43,605 bases of DNA from Devosia geojensis (GCF_000969415.1 NZ_JZEX01000110.1:1-43605), one strand, 5' to 3'. Positions 8,119-16,642 are shown, numbered from the stretch's first letter. A program made the numbers and translations. Notes: generated by a model not told the origin, from the sequence alone.

Positions 8119-9044
8119 GCGCCGTGCAAGAGGCCCGCTGGGACGAGGCCTACAACTTCGCCTATCTCGACGAGCAGACCAAGCGGATGATCCGCCGCTC
8201 GATCCTCAAGGCCATCGCGGTGCCCGGCTATCAGGTGCCGTTCGGCGGGCGCGAGATGCCCCTGGCCTATGGCTGGGGCACCGGCGGCATCCAAGTGACG
8301 GCGAGCGTCATCGGACCTGACGATACCTTGAAGGTCATCGACCAGGGCGCCGACGACACCACCAACGCCGTCTCCATCCGCCGCTTCTTCTCGCGCGTCG
8401 CCGGGGTCGAGACCACCGAGGCGACCGAGGAGGCCGACATCATCCAGACCCGCCACCGCATTCCTGAAGCCCCGCTCAGGGAAGGCCAGGTGCTGGTCTA
8501 CCAGGTGCCGCAGCCCGAGCCCCTGCGCAGCCTGGAGCCGCGAGAGACCGAGACGCGCAAGATGCACGGCTATGCCGAATACGGCCTCATGCATGTGCGC
8601 CTCTACGAGGACATCGCGCGTTACGGGCATATCGCGACGACCTATTCCTACCCGGTGATGGTCAACGGGCGCTACCTGATGTCGCCCTCGCCCATCCCCA
8701 AGTTCGACAACCCCAAGATGCAGGGCAATCCGGCCATCCAGCTCTTCGGCGCCGGCCGCGAGAAGCGCATCTACGCCATCCCGCCCTATACCAGCGTCAA
8801 GAGCCTCGACTTCGACGACCATCCGTTCGAGCCCCAGACCTGGGACGAATCCTGCGCGCTCTGCGGGGCGGACAACAGCTATCTCGACGAGGTCGTTCTC
8901 GACGATCACGGCGGCAAGATGTTCGTCTGCTCGGACACGCATTTCTGCGAGGATCGGCGCGCCAAGGGCCACCGCGGCGAACTCGGAGCGGATCCCGCCG
9001 CCCTCGCCTTCGCCCGCACCGCCGATGAAGGAGAAGCGCAATGA
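8115..9044 (+). CDS. phnJ: radical SAM C-P lyase PhnJ
   Basis: PhnJ cleaves the carbon-phosphorus bond of ribose 1-phosphonate 5-phosphate by radical SAM chemistry, releasing the alkane. The 309-residue protein keeps the four-cysteine pattern C-x2-C-x21-C-x5-C at Cys247, Cys250, Cys272 and Cys278, which in the family supplies the iron-sulfur ligands and the catalytic cysteine. The GYNFAYLDE-like start (YNFAYLDEQTKRMIRR) and the GWGTGG segment are also characteristic. It overlaps phnI by four bases upstream and phnK by four downstream. All key residues are intact, so the pathway should be functional. Confidence 0.97.
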   Translation: MSAVQEARWDEAYNFAYLDEQTKRMIRRSILKAIAVPGYQVPFGGREMPLAYGWGTGGIQVTASVIGPDDTLKVIDQGADDTTNAVSIRRFFSRVAGVETTEATEEADIIQTRHRIPEAPLREGQVLVYQVPQPEPLRSLEPRETETRKMHGYAEYGLMHVRLYEDIARYGHIATTYSYPVMVNGRYLMSPSPIPKFDNPKMQGNPAIQLFGAGREKRIYAIPPYTSVKSLDFDDHPFEPQTWDESCALCGADNSYLDEVVLDDHGGKMFVCSDTHFCEDRRAKGHRGELGADPAALAFARTADEGEAQ

Positions 9045-9847
9045 GCGCCGTGATGGCAATGAACCCTGTCGCCGAGCGCCGGCCCCTGCTCAAGGTCAAT
9101 AAGCTCACCAAGCACTATGGCGATCACATCGGCTGCGAAGACGTCTCCTTCACCGTCTATCCCGGCGAGGTCATCGGCATCGTCGGGGAGTCCGGCTCGG
9201 GCAAGTCGACGCTCCTCAACGTGCTCTCGGCGCAGATGCCGCCAACTTCGGGCGCGGTCGAGTACGATCTTTCGGCCAAGGGCCTGCGCGACATCTTCAC
9301 GCTCTCCGAGCCGGAGCGGCGCAAGCTCATGCGCACCGACTGGGGCGTCGTCCACCAGAACCCGCGCGATGGGCTGCGAATGAACGTCTCGGCGGGCGGC
9401 AATGTCGGCGAGCGGCTGATGGCGATCGGCGCGCGGCATTACGGGGAGCTGCGTCGCGAGGGCCTCGACTGGATGGCCAAGGTCGAACTCGACACCTCGC
9501 GCATCGACGACAAGCCCAAGACCTTCTCGGGCGGCATGCAGCAGCGCCTGCAGATCGCCCGCAACCTCGTCACCCGCCCGCGCCTCGTCTTCATGGACGA
9601 GCCGACCGGCGGCCTCGACGTCTCGGTGCAGGCGCGCCTCCTAGACCTCCTGCGCGGGCTGGTGCGCGAGCTCGGCATCGCCGCCATCATCGTCACCCAC
9701 GATCTCGCCGTGGTGCGGCTGCTGGCCGACCGGCTGATGGTGATGCGGCGCGGGCACGTGGTGGAAGCTGGGCTTACCGACCAGGTGCTCGACGATCCGC
9801 ACCACCCCTATACGCAACTGCTCGTCTCGTCCGTGCTGCAGGTGTAG
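9041..9847 (+). CDS. phnK: C-P lyase ATP-binding protein PhnK
   Basis: PhnK is an ABC-type ATPase that binds the PhnGHIJ core rather than a membrane transporter. The 268-residue protein shows Walker A GESGSGKST near residues 49-57, signature FSGGMQQRLQIAR, Walker B LVFMDEPTGGLDVSVQ, and the switch histidine in IIVTHDLAVVRL. The region VHQNPRDGLRMNVSAGGNVGERLM is typical of PhnK. The start overlaps the phnJ stop (ATGA); downstream in-frame ATGs at 9053 and 9059 are alternatives. Unlike the other junctions of this operon, the gap to phnL is 244 bases and filled by an inverted-repeat element. Confidence 0.95.
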   Translation: MSAVMAMNPVAERRPLLKVNKLTKHYGDHIGCEDVSFTVYPGEVIGIVGESGSGKSTLLNVLSAQMPPTSGAVEYDLSAKGLRDIFTLSEPERRKLMRTDWGVVHQNPRDGLRMNVSAGGNVGERLMAIGARHYGELRREGLDWMAKVELDTSRIDDKPKTFSGGMQQRLQIARNLVTRPRLVFMDEPTGGLDVSVQARLLDLLRGLVRELGIAAIIVTHDLAVVRLLADRLMVMRRGHVVEAGLTDQVLDDPHHPYTQLLVSSVLQV

Positions 9848-10091
9848 CGATGTCAAAGCACACAGAACTCGCGCCCGCCCACTCTCCCCTCTCCCCTTGT
9901 GGGAGAGGGACAGATTTTCCGCGTCCAGCGGAAAATCAGGGTGAGGGGTCTGCGATGTCATCGCAGGCACATAGTGCGATGAGAGTTGCGAAAACCCCTC
10001 ATCCGCCCTTCGGGCACCTTCTCCCACAAGGGGAGAAGGGACGGCGCGCACGCCCCATACAGCTGGCGAACACGAACCTTGGAGACAACAG
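9848..10091. repeat. inverted-repeat element, type A, inserted between phnK and phnL
   Basis: The gap holds perfect 17-base arms at 9890-9906 and 10020-10036 (TCTCCCCTTGTGGGAGA and its complement). Nested inside are a perfect 10-bp hairpin at 9913-9937 (GATTTTCCGC/GCGGAAAATC) and a 7-bp hairpin at 9950-9966 (CTGCGAT/ATCGCAG), plus GTGAGGGGT facing ACCCCTCAT. It interrupts an otherwise overlapping operon. It could alter mRNA stability or downstream expression, or be read through. No credible gene lies here. Confidence 0.8.
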
Positions 10092-10793
10092 ATGACCACC
10101 ATGATCTCCGTTTCCGGCCTCACCAAGGATTTCGTGCTGCACACGCAGGGCGGCACGGTAATTCCGGTGTTCGCCGACCTCAGCCTCGAAGTCGCCGAGG
10201 GCGAGTGCGTGTGCCTCCACGGCCCATCGGGTTCGGGCAAGTCGACGCTGCTGCGCTCGCTCTATGCCAACTATAAACCCGGCTCCGGGCACATCCGGGT
10301 CGCCCATCGCGGCGAGTGGGTCGACCTCACGCAGGCCGAGCCCTGGCAGGTTGTCGAGGTGCGCCGCCACTCGGTCGGCTATGTCAGCCAGTTCCTGCGG
10401 GTCATCCCGCGCGTGCCGGCGCTGGAAGTCGTCGCCGAGCCGGCCAAGCTCGTCGGCATGCCGGCGGACGAAGCCGAGGCACGGGCGAGGACGCTGCTGA
10501 CGCGCCTCAACATCCCCGAGCGGCTGTGGTCCATCGCGCCGGCGACCTTCTCGGGCGGAGAGCAGCAGCGCGTCAACATCGCGCGCGGGTTCGTGCGCGA
10601 CTACCCGATCCTGCTGCTCGACGAACCGACGGCCTCGCTCGACGCGGCCAACCGGCAGGTGGTCGTCGACCTGATCCTCGAAGCCAAGGCGCGCGGCGTC
10701 GCCATCGTCGGCATCTTCCACGATGCCGAGGTGCGCGAGGCGGTCGCCGACCGGCTGTTCGAGGTCACGGCGTTCCAGAAGAGTGCGGCATGA
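10092..10793 (+). CDS. phnL: C-P lyase system ATP-binding protein PhnL
   Basis: PhnL is required with PhnG, PhnH and PhnI for the first committed step, transfer of the phosphonate to the ribose of ATP. The 233-residue protein has Walker A GPSGSGKS at residues 44-51, signature [15 protein letters not shown], Walker [14 protein letters not shown], and [17 protein letters not shown] at the C-terminus. [19 protein letters not shown] after Walker A is PhnL-like. A GGAG sequence (ttggagacaacag) precedes the ATG. Its stop overlaps the following phnM start, so these two remain coupled even though phnK is separated by a repeat element. Confidence 0.95.
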   Translation: MTTMISVSGLTKDFVLHTQGGTVIPVFADLSLEVAEGECVCLHGPSGSGKSTLLRSLYANYKPGSGHIRVAHRGEWVDLTQAEPWQVVEVRRHSVGYVSQFLRVIPRVPALEVVAEPAKLVGMPADEAEARARTLLTRLNIPERLWSIAPATFSGGEQQRVNIARGFVRDYPILLLDEPTASLDAANRQVVVDLILEAKARGVAIVGIFHDAEVREAVADRLFEVTAFQKSAA

Positions 10794-11938
10794 TGGGTGA
10801 GACGGTCATCACCGGCGCGCGCATCGTCCTCGACGATGCGGTCATCGCCGGATCGTTGAAGATCCTCGACAGGCAGATCGCCAGCGTCGACATGGGCGGC
10901 ACCACGGTGCCCGGCGCTATCGATGTCGAGGGCGACTATATCCTGCCCGGCCTCGTCGACTGCCACACCGACCACCTCGAAAAACACGTGTTCCCGCGCG
11001 CCCATGTGCGCTGGGACATGATGCGCGCCGTGATGGCCCACGATGCGCAGATCATCGGCGGAGGGGTCACCACCGTCTTCGACTCGCTCTGCGTCGGGGC
11101 AACCGAGAAGAACCCGGAGCGCCGCGAAATCCTCGCGCCGATGATCGATGCGCTCGAGTTTGCCGGCGCCAACAACATGCTGCGCGCCGAGCACCTTGTG
11201 CACCTGCGCTGCGAGATCACCGACGACGTGACGCCGGAGCTCACCGAAGCCAATATCGGGCGCGACATCGTGCGGGTGCTCTCGGTGATGGAGCATGTGC
11301 CCGGCAAGCGACAGAGCAACGATGTCGGCCAGTACATCGAGCGGCGGATGAAGGAGAGCGGCAAGGAGCGCGCGGTGGTCGAGCGCGAGGTGCGCGAGCT
11401 CCTCGACCGGCTGGAAGCCAATGCGGTCGACGTGCGCAAGGACGTCATCGCGCTCGGCAAGCGGCACGGCCTGCCCATGTTCAGCCACGACGACCTGACC
11501 GTCGAGCATGTCGAGATGGCGCTCGCCGAGGGCATCCGCGTCGCCGAATTCCCGGTGAGCCTCGTCGCCGCCCGCGCGGCACGCCAGCACTCGATGCTGA
11601 ACGTTGCCGGCGCGCCCAACATGCTGCGCGGCGGCTCGCAATCGGGCAACGTCGCCGTCTACGATCTCCTCGCCGAGGGTCTCGTCGACATCCTCGCCTC
11701 CGACTACGTGCCGCGCTCGATGCTCGACTGCGCGTTCATGGTGGCGCGCGAGCGCGAGCTCGGCATCGAGCTGCCGGAAGCGGTGCGCATGGTGACCAGC
11801 GCCCCGGCGCGCGCCTGCGGGCTCGAGGATCGCGGGGAGATCCTGCCCGGCCTTCGTGCCGACATCATCCGCGTTCATCTGGTTGACGATTTTCCAGTGA
11901 TACGTTCCGTCTGGCGAAGTGGCCGAATCGTCAATTGA
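10790..11938 (+). CDS. phnM: PhnM-family diphosphatase, divergent paralogue
   Basis: PhnM hydrolyses ribose 1-phosphonate 5-triphosphate to the 5-phosphate plus diphosphate. This 382-residue member of the amidohydrolase superfamily has the metal-binding CHTDHLEKH motif, [17 protein letters not shown] and SDY, all expected of PhnM. It differs from the canonical form at several otherwise conserved places: EHVPGKRQ instead of DHxPGQRQ and GGSQSGNV instead of GGSHSGNV. A charged insert (about [26 protein letters not shown]) lies mid-protein. The start is one of two adjacent ATGs at 10790 or 10793, overlapping the phnL stop. A second, more canonical PhnM follows 17 bases downstream, so this copy may have a related but distinct substrate. 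Confidence 0.88.
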   Translation: MMGETVITGARIVLDDAVIAGSLKILDRQIASVDMGGTTVPGAIDVEGDYILPGLVDCHTDHLEKHVFPRAHVRWDMMRAVMAHDAQIIGGGVTTVFDSLCVGATEKNPERREILAPMIDALEFAGANNMLRAEHLVHLRCEITDDVTPELTEANIGRDIVRVLSVMEHVPGKRQSNDVGQYIERRMKESGKERAVVEREVRELLDRLEANAVDVRKDVIALGKRHGLPMFSHDDLTVEHVEMALAEGIRVAEFPVSLVAARAARQHSMLNVAGAPNMLRGGSQSGNVAVYDLLAEGLVDILASDYVPRSMLDCAFMVARERELGIELPEAVRMVTSAPARACGLEDRGEILPGLRADIIRVHLVDDFPVIRSVWRSGRIVN

Positions 11939-11955
11939 GTGTTCTCGAGTAAGAC

Positions 11956-13095
11956 ATGACCGAACTGCTTGTAAGCAATGCCGTCGTCGTCACGCGCGAC
12001 AGCGTCATCAACGGCAGCATCGCGGTGAGCGGCGGCCTGATCGCCGAAATCGGCGAAGGAGCCAGCCAGCTGCGGGAGGCCCTCGATTTCGAGGGCGACT
12101 ACCTCATCCCCGGCTTCGTCGAGGTGCATACCGACAATCTGGAAAAGCACCTGCAGCCGCGCCCGGGCGTGATGTGGCCCTCGGCCAACGCCGCCGTCCT
12201 CTCGCACGACGTGCAGATCGCCGGGGCCGGCATCACAACCGTCTTCGACGCCGTCTCGGTTGGCGAATACTCGGCCGCGAGCGCGAGGCGGCAGATGATC
12301 GTGACCACGGTCGAGACCGTCTCCAACCCGCGCATCCGCGAGGTCCTGAAGGCAGAGCACCTGCTGCACCTGCGCTGCGAGCTCGCCGATCCGGCGGTGA
12401 TGGACATCTACCAGCCGATCGCCGGCAACCCCTTCGTCAAGCTCGTCTCGCTGATGGACCATACGCCAGGCCAGCGGCAATGGGCGGACCTAGAGAAGTG
12501 GCGGCAGTTCAACCGCGACAAGAAGTGGACCGACATGGAGTTCGAGGCGATGGTGGCCAAGCGCAAGGCCGATCAGGCCAAGCACGCCGAAATCCATCGC
12601 CGCTCGGTCATCGCGCTCGCCCGCCACTACGGCACCGTAATGGCGAGCCACGACGACACCACGCGCGAGCACGTGGAAGAGGCGGTAGCCGAAGGCATCG
12701 CCATCTCCGAGTTTCCGACGACGCTGGGCGCTGCCGGCCATGCGGCCAAGCGCGGCATGAAAGTCGTGATGGGTGCCCCGAACGTCGTGCGCGGCGGTTC
12801 GCATTCGGGCAACGTCTCGGCCATCGAGCTCGCCCAGCGCGGGTTCCTCGACGGGCTCTCGTCCGACTACGTGCCGGCAAGCCTGATGCAGGCGGTATTT
12901 CTACTCGCCGGCAACGACGGCATCGCGTTGCCGAAGGCCGTGGCTATGGTTTCCGCCAATCCCGCCGAGATGGTCGGGCTCACCGACCGCGGCGTCATCG
13001 AAGCCGGCAAGCGCGCCGACTTCAGCCGCGTGCGGCTGGTCGAGGGCATGCCGGTGGTGCTGGGTGTGTGGCGCGAGGGGCAGAGGATCTGCTGA
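11956..13095 (+). CDS. phnM: alpha-D-ribose 1-methylphosphonate 5-triphosphate diphosphatase PhnM (canonical type)
   Basis: This second PhnM has 379 residues and follows the familiar enterobacterial pattern closely: VEVHTDNLEKHLQPRPGVMWP, VLSHDVQIAGAGITTVFDAV, KAEHLLHLRCEL, SLMDHTPGQRQW, ASHDDTTREHV, VRGGSHSGNVSA and SSDYVPASL. These carry the amidohydrolase metal ligands. It is the last gene of the operon and converges on an AHSA1-family gene 15 bases away. No phnN or phnP follows in this window, so the later kinase and cyclic phosphodiesterase steps must be encoded elsewhere or done differently. Of the two tandem copies this is the better candidate for the standard PhnM reaction. Confidence 0.94.
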   Translation: MTELLVSNAVVVTRDSVINGSIAVSGGLIAEIGEGASQLREALDFEGDYLIPGFVEVHTDNLEKHLQPRPGVMWPSANAAVLSHDVQIAGAGITTVFDAVSVGEYSAASARRQMIVTTVETVSNPRIREVLKAEHLLHLRCELADPAVMDIYQPIAGNPFVKLVSLMDHTPGQRQWADLEKWRQFNRDKKWTDMEFEAMVAKRKADQAKHAEIHRRSVIALARHYGTVMASHDDTTREHVEEAVAEGIAISEFPTTLGAAGHAAKRGMKVVMGAPNVVRGGSHSGNVSAIELAQRGFLDGLSSDYVPASLMQAVFLLAGNDGIALPKAVAMVSANPAEMVGLTDRGVIEAGKRADFSRVRLVEGMPVVLGVWREGQRIC

Positions 13096-13110
13096 GTGGG
13101 CGGCGCGTTT

Positions 13111-13593
13111 CTATGTCTGTCGCTCCACGAGGGCAGCCAGTTGTGTGGCCACCGTGCCCCAACCCTCATGGAAGCCCATCTCCTTATGCCGGCCGCTGTC
13201 GGCGGCGTTGCGATGCATGACATGGGCGACATACTCGGTGCCTTGCGGATGGTCGTTGAGGCTGATGACGGCGGTGATGGCGACGAACGGCTCGTCAACC
13301 GGGCGCCAGCCGCCGGCCATGGTGTTGGTGAAGACGATGCGGTGTCCGTCCTGGACATCGAGGTAGCAGGCGGTCAGGTGCGGCACGAACGCGCCGCCAT
13401 CCTCGCTCATACGCGTCACCAGCCCACCGCCCGGGCGCACGTCCATCTCGACCACCTGGCAGCGCGTGGGTGCGGGCACCCACCACTGCTCGAAGCTCTT
13501 GGGGTCCGTCCATGCGCTCCAGACGGCGGAGCGCGGTCCCTTGATGATCCGCTCGATCTTGAGGTCGAGCGAGGGGTCGAACGTTGGCGTCAT
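13111..13593 (-). CDS. SRPBCC/AHSA1-family protein
   Basis: This 160-residue protein belongs to the START-like SRPBCC fold related to the Hsp90 activator Aha1 C-terminal domain. Landmarks are LKIERIIKGPRSAVWSAWTDPKSFEQWWVPAP at the start and GFHEGWGTVATQLAALVE at the end. Such proteins form a hydrophobic cavity, but their ligands are mostly unknown. It overlaps the upstream ArsR-family gene by four bases; ArsR plus AHSA1 is a very common bacterial gene pair in which the regulator controls the pair. I cannot assign a substrate. Confidence 0.88.
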   Translation of the reverse strand: MTPTFDPSLDLKIERIIKGPRSAVWSAWTDPKSFEQWWVPAPTRCQVVEMDVRPGGGLVTRMSEDGGAFVPHLTACYLDVQDGHRIVFTNTMAGGWRPVDEPFVAITAVISLNDHPQGTEYVAHVMHRNAADSGRHKEMGFHEGWGTVATQLAALVERQT

Positions 13594-13925
13594 TTATCCG
13601 TGTCCCTGTTCTGTGTGACGAACCGCTCCAGTCGATCGGTGCGGGTTTCCCAGACGGCGCGCTGCTCGGAGAGCCACGCTTCGGCCGCCGCGAACGTCGT
13701 CCTGTTGATGGCGCAGGTGCGCACGCGCCCCTGTTTTTGCGTGCGGATCAGCCCGCTGCCTTCGAGCAGGTGGATATGCTTCATGAAGGAAGGCAAGGCC
13801 ATGTCGAAGGGCTTTGCCAACTCGCCGACACTCGCCGGCCCGTCCCCCAGACGGCGCAGCACCGCCCGCCGGGTCGGGTCGGCCAGAGCCTGGAAGATGC
13901 CGTCGAGGTGCGAATACTGATCCAT
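13590..13925 (-). CDS. ArsR-family winged-helix repressor of the AHSA1 pair
   Basis: This small regulator has one winged-helix domain: MDQYSHLDGIFQALADPTRRAVLRRL, then ASVGELAKPFDMALPSFMKHIHLLEGSGLIRTQKQGRVRTCAI. It has no obvious ArsR metal-binding cysteines, so it is probably not a metal sensor. I chose the ATG at 13925 (111 residues) over an upstream one at 13940, because the dyad at 13929-13955 lies across the longer start and is better placed as an operator just upstream. The downstream AHSA1 gene overlaps its stop, so the two are coexpressed. Confidence 0.85.
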   Translation of the reverse strand: MDQYSHLDGIFQALADPTRRAVLRRLGDGPASVGELAKPFDMALPSFMKHIHLLEGSGLIRTQKQGRVRTCAINRTTFAAAEAWLSEQRAVWETRTDRLERFVTQNRDTDK

Positions 13926-13928
13926 AAG

Positions 13929-13955
13929 GCTAAGTATCATGATGCAATACTTAGC
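13929..13955. promoter_or_regulatory. candidate operator of the ArsR/AHSA1 pair
   Basis: GCTAAGTA (13929-13936) and TACTTAGC (13948-13955) are perfect 8-base inverted arms separated by 11 bases, directly upstream of the preferred ArsR start. A further GGCTAAG lies at 13961-13967. Autoregulation of this kind is usual for ArsR-family proteins. Confidence 0.6.
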
Positions 13956-13981
13956 GCAATGGCTAAGTTTCTGCGACGTGA

Positions 13982-15055
13982 TTAGGCGAGTGCCGGCACG
14001 CCGCCCGAGCGGCCTTTGATGCGCGACGCCGGGGTATGCCCCTCCCGCGCAATCATGCCGAAGAGGTCTCGTGGGTCTTCCGGCTCGGCAAGGATATCGA
14101 GATCCTCCACCAGCCCACTGTCCTGTATCCGGTCGCGCAGGTATCGCAGTGCCGAGAAGTCCTCGATGGCAAAGCCGACCGAGTCGAAGATGGTGATCTC
14201 ACCGGCACTGCGGCGGCCGGGCTTTCTGCCGGCGATCACCTCCCAGAGTTCGGTGATGGGATAGTCCTGCGGCAATTGCTGGATCTCGCCTTCGATACGC
14301 GATTGCGCGGCGAGCTCTACGAAGATGCGGGCGCGCTCTAGGATATCCGGATGCAGCTCCGTCTTGCCCGGGCAATCGCCGCCGATGGCGTTGATGTGCA
14401 CGCCGGCGCCGACCATGTTGTCCGAGAGGATCGTTGCCCGGCGCTTGTCGGCGGTGACGGTGGTGATGATATCGGCGCCGGCGACCGCCTCCTGCACCGA
14501 GGTGCATCTGACGATGGAGAGGCCTGAACCAGCAAGATTGCGGGCGCATTTTTCCATGGCCGCCGGATCAATGTCGAAGAGCCGCACCTCCTCGATGCCC
14601 AACACCACCTTGAAGGCCAGCGCCTGGAATTCGGATTGGGCGCCGTTGCCGATGAGCGCCATCACCCGGCTGCCGGGCCGGGCAAGGTGTCTCGCCGCAA
14701 CCGCCGAGACCGCGGCGGTGCGCAGGGCCGTGAGGATGGTCATCTCCGACACGAAGAGCGGATAGCCGGTCGCCACGTCCGCCAGGACGCCGAAAGCGGT
14801 GACGGTCTGCAGGCCCTTGCGCATGTTGGCGGGGTGGCCGTTGACATATTTGAAGCTATAGAGACTGCCGTCGCTCGTCGGCATCAGCTCGATGACGCCG
14901 TCGCGCGAGTGGCTGGCGATGCGCGGCACCTTCTCGAAGGCCTCCCAGCGGGCGAAATCCTCCTCGAGGTAGCGCGCGAGCCCGGAGAGGACCGGTTCAA
15001 CTCCCGAGCGCGCAAGAAACTTCAACATGTTCGAGACGCTGACGAATTGAACCAT
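13982..15055 (-). CDS. ornithine cyclodeaminase
   Basis: Ornithine cyclodeaminase converts L-ornithine to L-proline and ammonia using bound NAD. The 357-residue protein has the family fold: substrate-side motifs in ELMPTSDGSLYSFKYVNGHPANMRKGLQTV, TALRTAAVSAVAARHLA, the nucleotide-binding GNGAQSEFQALAF, and HINAIGGDCPGKTELHPDIL. The length is typical of the ornithine cyclodeaminase/mu-crystallin family. It lies 14 bases downstream of the arginase gene on the same strand, so arginine would be degraded to ornithine and then proline within one operon. Other family members act on different amino acids, but the arginase neighbour strongly favours ornithine. Confidence 0.92.
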   Translation of the reverse strand: MVQFVSVSNMLKFLARSGVEPVLSGLARYLEEDFARWEAFEKVPRIASHSRDGVIELMPTSDGSLYSFKYVNGHPANMRKGLQTVTAFGVLADVATGYPLFVSEMTILTALRTAAVSAVAARHLARPGSRVMALIGNGAQSEFQALAFKVVLGIEEVRLFDIDPAAMEKCARNLAGSGLSIVRCTSVQEAVAGADIITTVTADKRRATILSDNMVGAGVHINAIGGDCPGKTELHPDILERARIFVELAAQSRIEGEIQQLPQDYPITELWEVIAGRKPGRRSAGEITIFDSVGFAIEDFSALRYLRDRIQDSGLVEDLDILAEPEDPRDLFGMIAREGHTPASRIKGRSGGVPALA

Positions 15056-15069
15056 TTCGGGGCTCCGCT

Positions 15070-16005
15070 TCAGTAGGAAATCGTCGGCCTATCCATCACG
15101 CTGCGCCCGAACAGCGAGGCGACGAGATCGACCATCAGACGGGCGGTCTTGCCGCGTTCGTCGAGGAACGGGTTGAGCTCGGCGACATCGAGCGAGGTCA
15201 TTAGGCCGCTGTCGCAGATCAGCTCCATGACGAGGTGCGCCTCGCGAAAGGTCGCGCCGCCCGGCACGGTGGTGCCGACGGCGGGCGCGATCTCGGGATC
15301 GAGGAAATCGACGTCGAGGCTGACGTGGAGGAGGCCGTTGGCGGCCCGCACGCGCTCGATGAACCCCATCAGGAGGCTGGACATGCCGAGCTGGTCGACG
15401 CGGCGCATGTCGTGCACCTCGACCTTGTGCTGGCGCAGCGCCGCGCGCTCGGCGGGATCGACCGAACGGATGCCGATCATGGCGATGTTGGCCGGATCGA
15501 CCGTCGCCTCGAGATCGGGGAAGACGCCGGCAAAACCCGACAGGCCCGTGACATAGGCGAGCGGCGTGCCGTGGAGATTGCCGCTCGTAGTGGTGTCGGG
15601 CGTGTGGAAATCCGAATGCGCGTCGAGCCAGAGGACGAACTGCGGGCGGCCACTCGCCCGCGCCGCTCGCGTCACGCCTGCGACGGTGCCGGCCGACATG
15701 GAATGGTCGCCGCCGAGAAATACGGGAAAGAGCCCCTGCCCGACTGCTCGCGCGCCCGCTTCTGTCGCCGCCTCGATCCAGCCGATGGTTTCGCCGAGGT
15801 CGTGGATCGCGCCGTTGGCGTGCGTCATGTCGCCTAGGATCCTCGGGGCAAGGTTGCCCCAATCCTCAACCGTATGGCCGAGCTCGCGGATCGCATCGCC
15901 GATCCCGGCCGTGCGCAATGCGTCCGGCCCCATCAGGCACCCTTTCTGGTGGGTGCCGGCCTGGGTCGGCACCCCGATGAGAATGACGCGCCTGCCCTCG
16001 CTCAT
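15070..16005 (-). CDS. arginase
   Basis: Arginase hydrolyses L-arginine to L-ornithine and urea at a binuclear manganese site. The 311-residue protein carries all three signature motifs: GGDHSMSAGT, DAHSDFHTP and SLDVDFLDP. The N-terminus MSEGRRVILIGVPTQAGTHQKGCLMGPDALR is typical. I chose the ATG at 16005, with an AGGCAGG ribosome site just upstream; the frame stays open further but the extra residues look non-coding. It is followed by ornithine cyclodeaminase and is divergent from an Lrp/AsnC gene, which probably regulates it in response to arginine or ornithine. Confidence 0.94.
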   Translation of the reverse strand: MSEGRRVILIGVPTQAGTHQKGCLMGPDALRTAGIGDAIRELGHTVEDWGNLAPRILGDMTHANGAIHDLGETIGWIEAATEAGARAVGQGLFPVFLGGDHSMSAGTVAGVTRAARASGRPQFVLWLDAHSDFHTPDTTTSGNLHGTPLAYVTGLSGFAGVFPDLEATVDPANIAMIGIRSVDPAERAALRQHKVEVHDMRRVDQLGMSSLLMGFIERVRAANGLLHVSLDVDFLDPEIAPAVGTTVPGGATFREAHLVMELICDSGLMTSLDVAELNPFLDERGKTARLMVDLVASLFGRSVMDRPTISY

Positions 16006-16166
16006 GTCCTGCCTCGCTGGATGTATCGGTCGGGCGCCACGCCCTCCATGGGCTCGTTCATCGAGCCGCGCTGCAGGAAAGCGTGGCACTCCCTCCCTGA
16101 CATCCTAGCCGAAGTAGGCCACAGGTTTCGGACAGCCGGAACGCGCTATCCTGCGCAATACCGATT

Positions 16167-16179
16167 ACGGATTATCCGT
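16167..16179. promoter_or_regulatory. dyad in the arginase/Lrp divergent gap
   Basis: ACGGAT-T-ATCCGT is a perfect 13-base palindrome lying 22 bases before the Lrp-type start and between the two divergent genes. It is flanked by GCGCAA (16153-16158) and TTGCGC (16181-16186). It is a reasonable operator candidate for the adjacent regulator. Confidence 0.4.
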
Positions 16180-16201
16180 TTTGCGCTATGCTTGCGCCGT
16201 T

Positions 16202-16642
16202 ATGGACACTCTCGACCAGCAGATCATCGATGCCTTGCGCCGAGACGGGCGCGCCTCGGTCTCCGATCTAGCTGCCCGGTTCGGCGTCACCCGCACCACG
16301 GTGCGCACCCGCATGGAACGGCTTGAGGCGAGCGGTGAAATCCTCGGCTACACGGTGGTGCTGCGCAACGACGAGCAGGCGCTGCCGGTGCGCGGCATCA
16401 TGCTCATCAAGATCGCCGGCAGCGGCAGCGAGCGCATCATCGGCCTGATCAACGGCATGCCGGAAGTGTCGGCCATCCACACCACGAACGGCGCGTGGGA
16501 CATCATCGTCGAGCTCGGCACCGAGACGCTTTCCGGCCTCGATGATGTTCTGCGCCGCATCCGCCTCATCGACGGGGTGCTTTCGAGCGAGACGAACCTT
16601 TACCTGACGACCAAGCGCGCCGGCCGAAGGGCGGGGCGGTAA
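16202..16642 (+). CDS. Lrp/AsnC-family transcriptional regulator
   Basis: This 146-residue regulator has an N-terminal AsnC-type helix-turn-helix (MDTLDQQIIDALRRDGRASVSDLAARFGVTRTTVRTRMERLEASGEILGYTVVL). A RAM effector-binding domain follows, with the glycine-containing turn in TTNGAWDIIVELGTETL. The ATG at 16202 is preferred because the helix-turn-helix of this family starts within a few residues; an upstream in-frame ATG at 16181 overlaps the operator-like dyad. Divergence from arginase suggests it is the local activator, as Lrp-type regulators of arginine and ornithine catabolism often are. It ends four bases from the convergent lactonase gene. Confidence 0.92.
   Translation: MDTLDQQIIDALRRDGRASVSDLAARFGVTRTTVRTRMERLEASGEILGYTVVLRNDEQALPVRGIMLIKIAGSGSERIIGLINGMPEVSAIHTTNGAWDIIVELGTETLSGLDDVLRRIRLIDGVLSSETNLYLTTKRAGRRAGR

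Noticed and set aside
9850..10095. 81-codon frame between phnK and phnL
   Set aside because: It translates the inverted-repeat element, and its peptide (SPLSPCGRG and similar) is the usual spurious product of such repeats.
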